Positions 25,292 through 33,391 are shown, numbered from the stretch's first letter. The stretch: 64,000 bases of DNA from Streptomyces abyssalis (GCF_001751365.1 NZ_LJGT01000041.1:366208-430207); one strand, 5' to 3'. Program-made: numbers and translations. Notes: generated by a model from the sequence alone, not told the origin.

Positions 25292-25980
25292 CGCGGCGGG
25301 TTTGCCGATGTGTGCGCCTGGGGGTGCGGGTGTGCGCCTGGGGTGCGTTTCTGGTTCCGGGTGCGTGCCGCTCCGGGAGCCAGTCCGGACGGGCATGATT
25401 TCCCTCCCTGAACCGGTACGGACCGTTGTGCTGCCTCCCATATACCGGTCCGCAAATCACGCTTGAGTGTCCGGACGTGCCTCCCTGCGCGTCCCGCCCC
25501 CTCCCGTCCGCCGGCGGCTTCCCCGCCGGTGGGCCTGGTCAGTTGCCTCGTCCTCCCGTCGGACCTGCTGCCGCTCTCGGACCACTCAAGGGCCCAACGG
25601 GCCCTTGAACACCGATGGTTGGAGCCGCAAGACACGTACACGTGCCGAAAGGTCCGCACGGCAGCGATCCGCCGCCTGTCCGGGAACCACGAGGGAGAGC
25701 CGCTGAACCGGCGGGAGGGGGTGGGACGCGGAGGCGGTGGCTCCGGGAAACTCAAGCGCGATTTGCGGACCGGTATATGAAGGGCAGCACGACAGCTCGT
25801 ACCGGTACAGGGAGGTAAATCGTGCCTTCCCGGAGGCGCCGCCGCAGCGGCACGCACCCGGAACCAGAAACGCACCGGAGGCGCACACGCCGCAAGCCGC
25901 GCGCCAGCGCAACGGGCACGCACCCGGCACCCACCACGCATCCCCAGGCGCACACCCGTCGCCGGAACCCGCCGCGTCAG
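25288..25980 (+). repeat. three-copy inverted-arm element, copy 2 (most regular)
   Basis: It fills the gap between the convergent methyltransferase and hydrolase stops. A perfect 28-bp terminal inverted repeat starts TGCGTTTCTGGTTCCGGG (25344-25371 and 25847-25874). It extends outward with few mismatches to 25331 and 25887, and more loosely to CTGACGCGGCGGG at both outer edges. Inside, each arm of about 170 bp has ACCGGTA ... TACCGGT, then CAGGGAGG, then a start codon reading outward (ATG 25396 leftward, GTG 25822 rightward). The core holds the perfect hairpin TCAAGGGCCC / GGGCCCTTGA (25586-25595, 25599-25608). A second partial copy of the end sequence sits at 25915-25965. Confidence 0.88.
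25586..25608. repeat. core hairpin of element copy 2
   Basis: Perfect 10-bp stem TCAAGGGCCC / GGGCCCTTGA with loop AAC. The same position in copy 1 keeps the stem with one wobble pair. Copy 3 (46829-46852) keeps it with changed base pairs and one bulge. This argues for a selected structure. Confidence 0.7.
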
Positions 25981-25989
25981 CGGCAACCG

Positions 25990-26778
25990 TCAGCGGCGCA
26001 AGCTCGTCCCGAACCCCATCGCCAGCGGCATGCGCAGCCCCAGCGGCGGCGGAGCCGCCATCGCGTCGACCAGCGGGCGCGCGAAGTCGCGCCCGCACAC
26101 CGTGCCGAGGACGAAGTTCTCCGCCAGCGCAGCGACCTCCGCGTTGTGCTGATGGAGCCGGTGCCCGTCCGTGTGGACCTCGAAGCGGCACACGTCCGCG
26201 TTCGCCTTCTTCGCGCGCTCCGCGAGGCGGTACGAGAGTTCGGGGTCGGTGTGCTCGTCGTCGGTGCCATGTACCAACAGCACTTGGCGGCCGACGAGTT
26301 GCCGTACCGGTTCCTCCTCGGCGGCGGGACGGTCCGCCGGAGGGTCCGGGAGCCAGAGCGAGAGCGCCAGCACCGACGTGACCATCGGGTGCCCCGCCGC
26401 GCGCAGTGCGGCCCGCGCGCCGACGTCGACGCCGACGAGGCACACCGGCACGTCCCCGTACCGCCGTACGACCTCCTCCACGGCCCACTCCGCGTCGCAC
26501 GCGGGATGCGCCGCCTCCCCGTTCCAGCCGCGGTAGCGGTAGTGCACGACGTGCGCCACCAGCGACGTCTCCGGCTCGCCCTGCAGCGCGCCCCGTACCA
26601 GCCGCCGCGCGAGCGGCCGCACCGCCGCCGCCGCGACGGCCGAGCGCCGCCGTGCGCTGTGTTCCATGCCGCCGCCCGGCAGCAGCAGCACCACCGCGTG
26701 CGGTGCCGCCCCGGAGGCGTCCGCGCCCATCGCCCGCCCCAGCCGGGCCTCCCGCTCGGGCAACGCTTGCTGAGCCAT
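25990..26778 (-). CDS. alpha/beta hydrolase (dienelactone-hydrolase-like)
   Basis: 262 residues with an alpha/beta-hydrolase core. Strand VVLLLPGGGMEHS carries the oxyanion turn. The nucleophile elbow region reads CLVGVDVGARAAL, with D where Ser or Cys is usual (GVDVG). LLVHGTDDEHTDP holds the acid and HTDGHRLHQH the catalytic His. The missing nucleophile raises the chance that it is a non-hydrolytic or diverged member. The start at ATG 26778 has no strong ribosome-binding site. It is convergent with the methyltransferase across element copy 2 and divergent from add. Confidence 0.7.
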   Translation of the reverse strand: MAQQALPEREARLGRAMGADASGAAPHAVVLLLPGGGMEHSARRRSAVAAAAVRPLARRLVRGALQGEPETSLVAHVVHYRYRGWNGEAAHPACDAEWAVEEVVRRYGDVPVCLVGVDVGARAALRAAGHPMVTSVLALSLWLPDPPADRPAAEEEPVRQLVGRQVLLVHGTDDEHTDPELSYRLAERAKKANADVCRFEVHTDGHRLHQHNAEVAALAENFVLGTVCGRDFARPLVDAMAAPPPLGLRMPLAMGFGTSLRR

Positions 26779-26900
26779 AGGGAAGACGATGGCAGAAGCG
26801 GGGGTGCACGTACGGTGTCGCGGGATCACCATTGCGTATCGAAGCGGACGGGCTCGCCCAACTACCGGTCCCGAAACGGAAGTTAAGGTGCAGATGCCAT

Positions 26901-26912
26901 CTACGCGCGTAG
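26901..26912. promoter_or_regulatory. nucleoside operator before add
   Basis: Perfect 12-bp palindrome CTACGCGCGTAG, directly upstream of the add -10 box. It recurs perfectly before pnp (46514-46525), with one mismatch before deoC (40073-40084) and as CTACGCGCGTTA before the Bmp operon (14771-14782). Confidence 0.65.
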
Positions 26913-26916
26913 GAGC

Positions 26917-26922
26917 TAGAGT
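26917..26922 (+). promoter_or_regulatory. leaderless -10 box of add
   Basis: TAGAGT ends 6 nt before ATG 26929. No Shine-Dalgarno sequence is found at useful spacing. The operator ends 5 bp upstream of this box. Confidence 0.5.
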
Positions 26923-26928
26923 ACACGG

Positions 26929-28050
26929 ATGACGAGCCAGACCCTCAACACCGTTCCCACCCCGCAGCAGATCCGCCGTGCTCCGAAGGCGCTGCTGCAC
27001 GATCACCTCGACGGCGGTCTGCGGTCGGCGACCATCGTCGAACTGGCTGCCGAGACGGGGTACGAAGCACTGCCCGAGACCGACGCGGAGCAGCTGGAGC
27101 GCTGGTTCCGCCAGGCCGCGGACTCCGGTTCCCTGGAGCGCTATCTGGAGACCTTCTCCCACACCGTCGGAGTGATGCAGACCCGTGAGGCGCTGACCCG
27201 CGTCGCCGCCGAGTGTGCCGAGGATCTCGCCGCGGACGGCGTGGTCTACGCGGAGGTCCGCTTCGCCCCCGAGCAGCACCTGGAGAAGGGTCTCACGCTC
27301 GAAGAGGTCGTCGAGGCGGTCACCGAGGGCTTCCGCGAGGGCGAGCGCCGTGCGCGCGCTGCAGGCGACCGCATCCGCGTCGGTGCCCTGCTCACCGCGA
27401 TGCGGCACGCGGCCCGTGCCCTGGAGATCGCCGAACTCGCCAATCGCTACCGCGAGCTGGGTGTCGTCGGTTTCGACATCGCGGGTGCCGAGGCGGGCTA
27501 CCCTCCCACCCGTCACCTCGACGCCTTCGAGTACCTCAAGCGCGAGAACAACCACTTCACCATCCACGCCGGTGAGGCGTTCGGACTGCCCTCGATCTGG
27601 CAGGCCTTGCAGTGGTGCGGTGCCGACCGTCTCGGGCACGGGGTGCGCATCATCGACGACATCCAGGACGACGGCACGGGTTCGGTGAAGCTGGGCCGTC
27701 TCGCCTCGTACGTACGGGACAAGCGCATCCCGCTGGAGCTCTGCCCGTCGTCCAACCTGCAGACGGGCGCGGCGCCTTCCTACGAGGAGCACCCCATCGG
27801 CCTGCTGCGGCGGCTGCACTTCCGCGCCACGGTGAACACGGACAACAGGCTCATGAGCGGTACGAGCATGAGCCAGGAGTTCGAGCACCTGGTGCGGACG
27901 TTCCACTACACGCTCGACGACATGCAGTGGTTCACGGTCAACGCGATGAAGTCCTCCTTCATCCCGTTCGACGAACGGCTCGCGATGATCAACGACGTGA
28001 TCAAGCCGGGCTATGCCGAGCTGAAGAGCGAGTGGCTCTTCCGCGAATGA
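26929..28050 (+). CDS. add: adenosine deaminase
   Basis: 373 residues. TIM-barrel metalloenzyme deaminating adenosine and deoxyadenosine to inosine forms. Zinc and catalytic residues: HDHLDGG near residue 26 (HxH), HAGEAFG (His and catalytic Glu), LGHGVRI, and NTDNRLMSGTS (Asp pair region). It feeds purine nucleoside phosphorylase at 45671. Its promoter carries the shared nucleoside operator. A very strong terminator follows. Confidence 0.94.
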   Translation: MTSQTLNTVPTPQQIRRAPKALLHDHLDGGLRSATIVELAAETGYEALPETDAEQLERWFRQAADSGSLERYLETFSHTVGVMQTREALTRVAAECAEDLAADGVVYAEVRFAPEQHLEKGLTLEEVVEAVTEGFREGERRARAAGDRIRVGALLTAMRHAARALEIAELANRYRELGVVGFDIAGAEAGYPPTRHLDAFEYLKRENNHFTIHAGEAFGLPSIWQALQWCGADRLGHGVRIIDDIQDDGTGSVKLGRLASYVRDKRIPLELCPSSNLQTGAAPSYEEHPIGLLRRLHFRATVNTDNRLMSGTSMSQEFEHLVRTFHYTLDDMQWFTVNAMKSSFIPFDERLAMINDVIKPGYAELKSEWLFRE

Positions 28051-28087
28051 ACCGCCGGCCGCCCACGGCGGCCTCGGCACAGCATGC

Positions 28088-28123
28088 GGCGGGCCGCGCA
28101 TCGCTTCCGATGCGCGGCCCGCC
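28088..28123. terminator. strong hairpin after add
   Basis: Perfect 16-bp stem (28088-28103 / 28108-28123) with tetraloop CTTC, between the convergent add and PspC genes. Confidence 0.8.
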
Positions 28124-28155
28124 GTCGTGGCCGGTGCCCGTGCCAGGCGCTGGTG

Positions 28156-28353
28156 CTACCAGGCCGTGCGCTCGTTCCCGTTGGGCAGCAGGATCCACAG
28201 CGCCAGGTAGAGGAGGAACTGCGGGCCGGGCAGCAGGCAGGACACCACGAAGATCAAGCGCATGGTGCCTGGCTTCATGCCGAAGCGGCGTGCCAGTCCG
28301 GCACAGACACCGCCGATCATCCGGCTTTCGCGCGGGCGGGCAAGTGCGGGCAT
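28156..28353 (-). CDS. PspC-domain small membrane protein
   Basis: 65 residues. The PspC pattern RMIGGVCAGLARRFGMKP is followed by two hydrophobic segments (LIFVVSCLLPG, FLLYLALWILLP). ATG 28353 has AAGGAG 7 nt upstream, better than an upstream ATG that would add 10 residues. PspC proteins respond to or buffer membrane stress; the role here is unknown. Confidence 0.82.
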   Translation of the reverse strand: MPALARPRESRMIGGVCAGLARRFGMKPGTMRLIFVVSCLLPGPQFLLYLALWILLPNGNERTAW

Positions 28354-28432
28354 GACGCGACTCCTTCGCTTCGTGTCGTTCATCGACGTCCGGTTTCCAC
28401 GGTAGGCGGCTGCCACACCCGCAGACATCGGT

Positions 28433-29074
28433 CTACGGTGCGATCCCGACCCTGGCCGCTCTCGGGGGCGCACTCCCGCCGGCCTCGTCCCCCAGGGGGA
28501 GCGCGTCGTGCGGCCCCGTACCCAGGGGGGACCCGCCCCACGGGGGTACGTGCGCGGCTCTGCGCCGCAGCAGCGCCCGTACGGGAGGGAAGACCAGCAG
28601 CGAGCCGAGGGCGACTCCCGCGGTGTTCAGCAGCACGGCGTCGACGTTCACCGAGTGCCCCGGCACCGCCGACTGCAACAGCACTATCGCGGACGAGATC
28701 AGCACGCCCGCGGAGACCGTACGCGCGCAGGTCGTCGCCAGCGGTCGCTCCGCACGCCACGTCGCCAGCGGCAGCAGCACACCCAGCGGAGCCAGCAGCG
28801 CCAGCCCGCGGGCCAGCCCGGTCAGAGAGGCGGGCGACCCCTCATCGAGGTCGGCGCGGATCGTCGCGAAGGGCTGCAGATTCGGGGGCGCGACCCACGG
28901 CACCGAGAGAGGACGCAGCGCCAGCCATCCGACGACGGCCAGATACGCGATCAGCAGGACGAGCCCTGCGACGCGGATTCGAGGAGCTGAAGCGGCGGTT
29001 CCGCCGCCACGGCCATGACGCTGCACACCAGCAAGGACGCCGCGTTCCCGCAAGCGGTTCCGGGGCTTCGTCAC
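28433..29074 (-). CDS. VanZ-like membrane protein
   Basis: 213 residues with about four or five membrane helices. The VanZ-type pattern is LRPLSVPWVAPPNLQPFATIR, followed by LLAPLGVLLPLATWR and AVLLNTAGVALGSLLVFP. GTG 29074 overlaps the stop of the afsQ-linked lipoprotein gene (GTGA), so it belongs to the same transcript. VanZ proteins give low-level teicoplanin resistance in enterococci. In actinomycetes the role is unproven. Confidence 0.75.
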   Translation of the reverse strand: MTKPRNRLRERGVLAGVQRHGRGGGTAASAPRIRVAGLVLLIAYLAVVGWLALRPLSVPWVAPPNLQPFATIRADLDEGSPASLTGLARGLALLAPLGVLLPLATWRAERPLATTCARTVSAGVLISSAIVLLQSAVPGHSVNVDAVLLNTAGVALGSLLVFPPVRALLRRRAAHVPPWGGSPLGTGPHDALPLGDEAGGSAPPRAARVGIAP

Positions 29075-29859
29075 TGCTGCGTACCGGCCGTGGCGGCCGC
29101 TTCCGGGCGGGTGCGCAGCGCGGTGTCGCACCTGAAGAGGCGCAGCGGGTCGTCCTCTCCGGCGGAGGCCGGGCCGCCCAGTATCACGGAACGGTCGGTC
29201 CCGGCGGCGGCCGTGCCCGCGTACGTGCAGACGATCTGAGCGAGCGCGAAGGACGGCAGGTCCTTCAGCGGCCTGTTAAGCCGCAGCGCCGCGGGCGGGT
29301 CGCCCTCGCGCGCCCCGTCGACCTTCAGATCGCGCGGAACGGCCGTCTTGAACCCGGCGGCCTCCTCCTCGGAGTCGGGCTCGGTCTGCAGGGCGTCCAG
29401 CAGCCCGCGGGCGACGGGCAGCCGTTCCGAGTCGTCGCCGTCCGGCAGGGCCACGCGCCGGTCGACGGGGGAGACCCGCGAGCCGCAGGCGAGATACACC
29501 CGCACGGGCAGGTTGCCGCCGTCGCCACCGTCCGACGTCTCCCGGTCGCCGGGCAGTACGCAGCTCACACGCGAGGGCGCCGCTCCCGCGTCGACGGGCA
29601 GGGATGTGGAGCGGATGCCGCATCCGGAGGCGACCGCCCCCAGAAGCGCCAGGCCGGTGAAGGCGAGGCGCAGCCGGGCGTCCGCCGTGACCCGGCGCCA
29701 TGCGGTGCTGCCGGTGCCGGTGCCGGTGCCGCTGGTGCCGGCGCTTCCCGACGGTCCTGTTCCCCGCGGTGCCGCAGGCGACGGCCTTGTTCCCGGAGTT
29801 CCCGGCGTTCCCGCCGCCCTCACTGTCCCCGGCGGCCTTGTCCCCGGTCCTGCCCTCAA
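29071..29859 (-). CDS. lipoprotein linked to afsQ1-afsQ2
   Basis: 262 residues if begun at TTG 29859, which overlaps the afsQ2 stop (TTGA) and has GGGGGAGG in front. A lipobox LGAVASGC marks export and acylation, but it lies around residue 80, behind a 50-residue Gly/Thr/Pro/Ser low-complexity stretch. No nearer ATG or GTG exists in frame (the codon before TADARL is GTC). A GTG at 29823 shortens it by only 12. The mature domain has Cys pairs (SRVSCVLPG, VYLACGSR, AQIVCTYAG) and resembles the GerMN-like lipoproteins that accompany sensor kinases. It may modulate AfsQ2 at the membrane surface (inference). Confidence 0.7.
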   Translation of the reverse strand: MRAGPGTRPPGTVRAAGTPGTPGTRPSPAAPRGTGPSGSAGTSGTGTGTGSTAWRRVTADARLRLAFTGLALLGAVASGCGIRSTSLPVDAGAAPSRVSCVLPGDRETSDGGDGGNLPVRVYLACGSRVSPVDRRVALPDGDDSERLPVARGLLDALQTEPDSEEEAAGFKTAVPRDLKVDGAREGDPPAALRLNRPLKDLPSFALAQIVCTYAGTAAAGTDRSVILGGPASAGEDDPLRLFRCDTALRTRPEAAATAGTQQ

Positions 29860-31520
29860 CGGTCCTCCCCCTTCCCGTCGTCGCCCCTGCCGTCCCCGTC
29901 CCGTCCGCCGCCGTGACCACCGCCGTCCGGTCCGCCGTCCTCGTCCTCCTCGCCCGCGTGGTCACCCGGCTCCCGCGGAAGCCGGAGTGTGAAGACGGCT
30001 CCGCCGCCGTGCTCCGTGTCGTTGCGCACGGAGATGGATCCGCCGTGGATGTGCGCGTTCTCCTGGGCGATGGACAGCCCGAGACCGCTCCCCTCGGACC
30101 GGGGCCTGGACGCGCTGGCCTTGAAGAAGCGGTCGAAGACGTGCGGCAGCATCTCCTCCGGGATGCCCGGACCACGGTCCGAGACCTCGATCAGCAGCTC
30201 ACCGGGGCGGCCCGCGGCCGCTTCCTCCGTACGCACCGAGACGCGGACCGGAGAGCCGCCGTGCTTCAGCGCGTTGCCGATGAGATTCGCCAGGACGACG
30301 TCGAGGCGGCGGGGGTCGAGCCTCGCCATCAGGCCCCGGTCCGCGTCGAGTTCGACGGCGTCGAGCCATGCGCGTGCGTCGATGCAGGCGGTGACCTGGT
30401 CGGCCACGTCGACGTCGTCGAGGACGAGCTTCGCCGTGCCCGCGTCGAAGCGCGTGACCTCCATCAGGTTCTCCACCAGGTCGTTCAGGCGGCGGGTCTC
30501 GCTGACCACCAGCTGCACGGCGGGCGCGATCATCGGATCAAGGTTCTCCTGCTCCTCCTCCAGCACCTCGGTGACCGCGGAGATCGCCGTCATGGGCGTG
30601 CGCAGTTCGTGCGACATGTCGGCGACGAAGCGCCGCGAGGACTCCTCCCGCGCGCTCAGATCCGCGACCCGGTGCTCCAGCGACTCCGCGGTCCGGTTGA
30701 ACGTCCTGGAGAGCTCGGCCAGTTCGTCCGTCCCCGAGACCTTCAGCCGGGTGTTCAGCTTGCCCTCGCCCAGCCGCCGCGCGGCGTCGCCGAGCCGCCG
30801 TACGGGACGCAGGACCGTCGTCGCCGCGGCCTGCGCGAGCAGCATGGCGCCGACCAGCGCCAGCCCTGTCGCGACCCCCAGCGACCAGCCGAGGGAGTTG
30901 AGATCGTCGCGCTCCTGCGCCAGCGACTTGCGCATGTAGCCGGAGGGCGTCGGCCCTTCGCCGATCATCTTCGCCCCGCCGACGAGGAAGGGCTCGTTGC
31001 CGCCGTCCTCGGCGGTCCGCTGCCAGTACAGGTGGTACGGATGGGAGTTGCCGCTGTCGACGGGGCGGCGCTTGGCGACGGCCGCGCGCAGCTGCGGAGG
31101 TATGTCCGCCATGGTGAAGGAGGCCGGGTCCGAGGCGACCGCGCAGCGCACGCCGGCGGCGTCCTCACCGGTGAGCAGCACCTCGTAGTTCTGCGACGAA
31201 CCGCTCATCTTCTCGGCGGCGTCGCGCAGTTGGCGGCAGTCGTAGCGGCGCGGCAGGCTTCCGGCATTGTCCTCCATCGACTTGCGGAAGTCGTTGAGCG
31301 CCGCGTTCTGAGTGCGGGTGAGGACGGCGTCCCTGTTGAGCCAGTACGCGATCCCGGACGCGGAGACCGCGGCCGTGAGTGCCACGAGGGCGAAGACGAC
31401 GACGAGCCGGAGCCGCAGCGTCGGCAGCATTCCGGCCATCCAGCCGCGCACCCGGTCCTCACGCTCCCGGTTCGCACGCGTGCGCCCCCGCTCCGGCGTC
31501 GGCTGCGCCGGGTCGGTCAC
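29856..31520 (-). CDS. afsQ2: sensor histidine kinase AfsQ2
   Basis: 554-residue membrane kinase. TM1 LVVVFALVALTAAVSASGIA is followed by an extracytoplasmic sensor of about 150 residues and TM2 LGVATGLALVGAMLL. A HAMP region comes next (VLRPVRRLGDAARRLGEGKL), then the H-box FVADMSHELRTPMTAI. The ATPase domain has NLIGNALKHGG, DRGPGIP and GSGLGLSIAQENA. The C-terminal tail is Asp/Gly-rich. GTG 31520 overlaps the afsQ1 stop. In S. coelicolor this pair responds to nitrogen supply (glutamate) and acts on antibiotic synthesis and development. Confidence 0.92.
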   Translation of the reverse strand: MTDPAQPTPERGRTRANREREDRVRGWMAGMLPTLRLRLVVVFALVALTAAVSASGIAYWLNRDAVLTRTQNAALNDFRKSMEDNAGSLPRRYDCRQLRDAAEKMSGSSQNYEVLLTGEDAAGVRCAVASDPASFTMADIPPQLRAAVAKRRPVDSGNSHPYHLYWQRTAEDGGNEPFLVGGAKMIGEGPTPSGYMRKSLAQERDDLNSLGWSLGVATGLALVGAMLLAQAAATTVLRPVRRLGDAARRLGEGKLNTRLKVSGTDELAELSRTFNRTAESLEHRVADLSAREESSRRFVADMSHELRTPMTAISAVTEVLEEEQENLDPMIAPAVQLVVSETRRLNDLVENLMEVTRFDAGTAKLVLDDVDVADQVTACIDARAWLDAVELDADRGLMARLDPRRLDVVLANLIGNALKHGGSPVRVSVRTEEAAAGRPGELLIEVSDRGPGIPEEMLPHVFDRFFKASASRPRSEGSGLGLSIAQENAHIHGGSISVRNDTEHGGGAVFTLRLPREPGDHAGEEDEDGGPDGGGHGGGRDGDGRGDDGKGEDR

Positions 31521-32203
31521 TGCGGCGCGTCCAGCCTGTATCCGACGCCGCGGACCGTACGGATCAGCGACGGCGACGACGGCACGTCCTCGACCTTCGC
31601 GCGCAGCCGCTGGACGCACGCGTCGACGAGACGCGAGTCGCCGAGGTAGTCGTGCTCCCACACCAGCCGGAGCAGCTGCTGCCGCGAGAGCGCCTGGCCC
31701 GGCCTCCTGCTCAGCTCCAGCAGCAACCGCAGTTCCGTGGGCGTCAGTTGAAGATCCTCGCCGTTCTTCGTCACGGTCATGGCGGAGCGGTCGATGACCA
31801 GGGTGCCGAAGGTCGCCGCGTCGTTGGACTCGCGCTCGCCGCGGCGCATCACCGCACGGATGCGCGCATCCAGGACCCTGCCCTGCACCGGCTTGACGAC
31901 GTAGTCGTCGGCACCGGACTCCAGACCCACCACGACGTCGATGTCGTCACTGCGCGCAGTGAGCAGGATGATCGGCAGCTGGTCCGTGCGGCGGATGCGG
32001 CGGCAGACCTCGAAACCGTCGATGCCGGGCAGCATCACGTCCAGAACGATCAGGTCCGGCCGCTGCTCGCGCAGCAGTTTGAGGCCGTCCTCGCCGGACG
32101 CGGCGGTCACCACGCGGTGACCCTGCCGGGTCAGGCCCATCTCAAGGGCCGTACGGACAGCGTCATCGTCCTCGATCAGCAACAGGAAAGGCACGCGGGC
32201 CAT
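31517..32203 (-). CDS. afsQ1: response regulator AfsQ1
   Basis: 228-residue OmpR/PhoB-type regulator. The receiver domain has acidic pocket IEDDDAV, phospho-acceptor in LIVLDVMLPGIDGFEV and Lys in YVVKPVQ. The winged-helix DNA-binding domain (about 130-225) ends LIRTVRGVGYRLD. Near-identity to the remembered S. coelicolor AfsQ1, the adjacent AfsQ2 and the divergent sigQ make the name secure. ATG 32203 has GGGACAG upstream; GTG 32194 is the start used in the older annotation. Confidence 0.95.
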   Translation of the reverse strand: MARVPFLLLIEDDDAVRTALEMGLTRQGHRVVTAASGEDGLKLLREQRPDLIVLDVMLPGIDGFEVCRRIRRTDQLPIILLTARSDDIDVVVGLESGADDYVVKPVQGRVLDARIRAVMRRGERESNDAATFGTLVIDRSAMTVTKNGEDLQLTPTELRLLLELSRRPGQALSRQQLLRLVWEHDYLGDSRLVDACVQRLRAKVEDVPSSPSLIRTVRGVGYRLDAPQ

Positions 32204-32333
32204 TCTGTCCCATGCCCCCCTCACACTTCGACCGTACGGTGCCGCTCCCTCGCCCCGCCCCGGACCGTGACGGCACCCCCGGCACCGCGGGAGACCGCAG
32301 CTCACACGGCAGGACACGGCCGCCAACGCCCTT

Positions 32334-32349
32334 GTGACACCGCTGTGAC
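32334..32349. promoter_or_regulatory. AfsQ1 box between afsQ1 and sigQ
   Basis: GTGAC (32334-32338), 6 bp, GTGAC (32345-32349). This fits the published AfsQ1 site of two GTnAC direct repeats with 6-bp spacing and lies in the divergent afsQ1/sigQ promoter region. Confidence 0.75.
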
Positions 32350-32432
32350 AGACGGGGGACCTGGCGATGAAATCGGCCGGGCAATGTGTACGTCATCAGC
32401 GAGCGACCAGGTTTGCCCGAGGGGGGCGCAAG

Positions 32433-33200
32433 ATGAACACACTGCACAGCGACACCGTCAGCGCAGTCATTCACACGCGCCTGCACACCCCTTCGGTTCC
32501 GGGAAACCCGGCGAACAAGGTCGCCGAGATGTCCGGAACGATCGGACGTGGGTGCGTCCGTTCCTCCGGACGCGCACGGCCGCCGCACATCACTGCGGTG
32601 GAGGGCCTTCGAGGGGAGGCCCGCAGCACGGGGGACGGTGAGTACAGGGAGGAGCCGGGAGCACGGCAGGAGGCCGCGTCGGAGGCGGAGTTCACAGCCT
32701 ACGTACGCGAGCGCCGCGCCTCCCTGTACGCCACCGCCTACCACCTCACGGGCGACCGCTTCGAGGCCGAGGACCTGCTGCAGAGCGCGCTGTTCTCCAC
32801 GTACCGCGCGTGGGACCGCATCAGCGACAAGGCCGCGCTCGGCGGCTATCTGCGCCGCACCATGACGAACCTGCACATCAGCGCGTGGCGCCGCCGCAAG
32901 CTGAACGAATACCCGACGGAGGAGCTGCCGGAGACCGCCGGCGACCAGGACGCGATGCGCGGCACCGAACTGCGCACCGTGCTCTGGCAGGCGCTCGCCC
33001 GGCTTCCCGAACTGCAGCGCACGATGCTGGTGTTGCGCTACTACGAGGGCCGCACGGACCCGGAGATCGCGGACATACTGGACATAAGTGTCGGCACCGT
33101 GAAGAGCAGCATCTGGCGCTCTCTGCGCCGCCTGCGCGACGACGAAGTGCTCGCTTTCGGCAGGGACCAGGAGGAGTCGTTCGGCGAACTGGTCGCCTGA
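32433..33200 (+). CDS. sigQ: sigma factor SigQ
   Basis: 255-residue ECF-type sigma factor (SigE family). Residues about 95-160 are region 2 (LYATAYHLTGDRFEAEDLLQ, AWRRRK). Residues about 190-245 are region 4 (LPELQRTMLVLRYYEG, DISVGTVKSSIWRSLRRL). About 80 N-terminal residues have no domain. The start at ATG 32433 follows GAGGGGGGCG. It is divergent from afsQ1 with an AfsQ1 box between. In S. coelicolor sigQ antagonises the AfsQ1/Q2 effect on antibiotic production. A clear terminator follows. Confidence 0.92.
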   Translation: MNTLHSDTVSAVIHTRLHTPSVPGNPANKVAEMSGTIGRGCVRSSGRARPPHITAVEGLRGEARSTGDGEYREEPGARQEAASEAEFTAYVRERRASLYATAYHLTGDRFEAEDLLQSALFSTYRAWDRISDKAALGGYLRRTMTNLHISAWRRRKLNEYPTEELPETAGDQDAMRGTELRTVLWQALARLPELQRTMLVLRYYEGRTDPEIADILDISVGTVKSSIWRSLRRLRDDEVLAFGRDQEESFGELVA

Positions 33201-33344
33201 CCGCACAGACCTGAGGTGCGAGGGCCGGGGGATGGGCCTTCGAGGGGGCCTCGGGGCCGGAGCTGGGGAGCTCCGGTGGGGGGTGCACCGGGGGACGGGG
33301 GAACAGAGGGGAAAACGGGGACCCGTCCGGGGGGACGGGACGCG

Positions 33345-33391
33345 AGAGAGCGGGTGCGGGCAACCGGGGGGTCTGCCCGAACCCGCTCTCT
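33345..33391. terminator. hairpin after sigQ
   Basis: AGAGAGCGGGTGCGGGCA (33345-33362) pairs with TGCCCGAACCCGCTCTCT (33374-33391) with one mismatch and an 11-nt loop. A pyrimidine run (CCTCTTTCTCCTCTTTCTG) follows. It serves the 304-bp gap between convergent sigQ and the kinase gene; the rest of the gap is G-rich with no other feature seen. Confidence 0.8.

Noticed and set aside
25822..26886. 354-aa coding sequence starting from the right arm of element copy 2
   Set aside because: Beyond the first about 60 codons it runs antisense through the alpha/beta hydrolase gene; only the SD-start and first residues are of interest.
33201..33344. Small gene in the G-rich stretch after sigQ
   Set aside because: Open frames there lack ribosome-binding sites and show no third-position GC bias; the stretch leads into the terminator.
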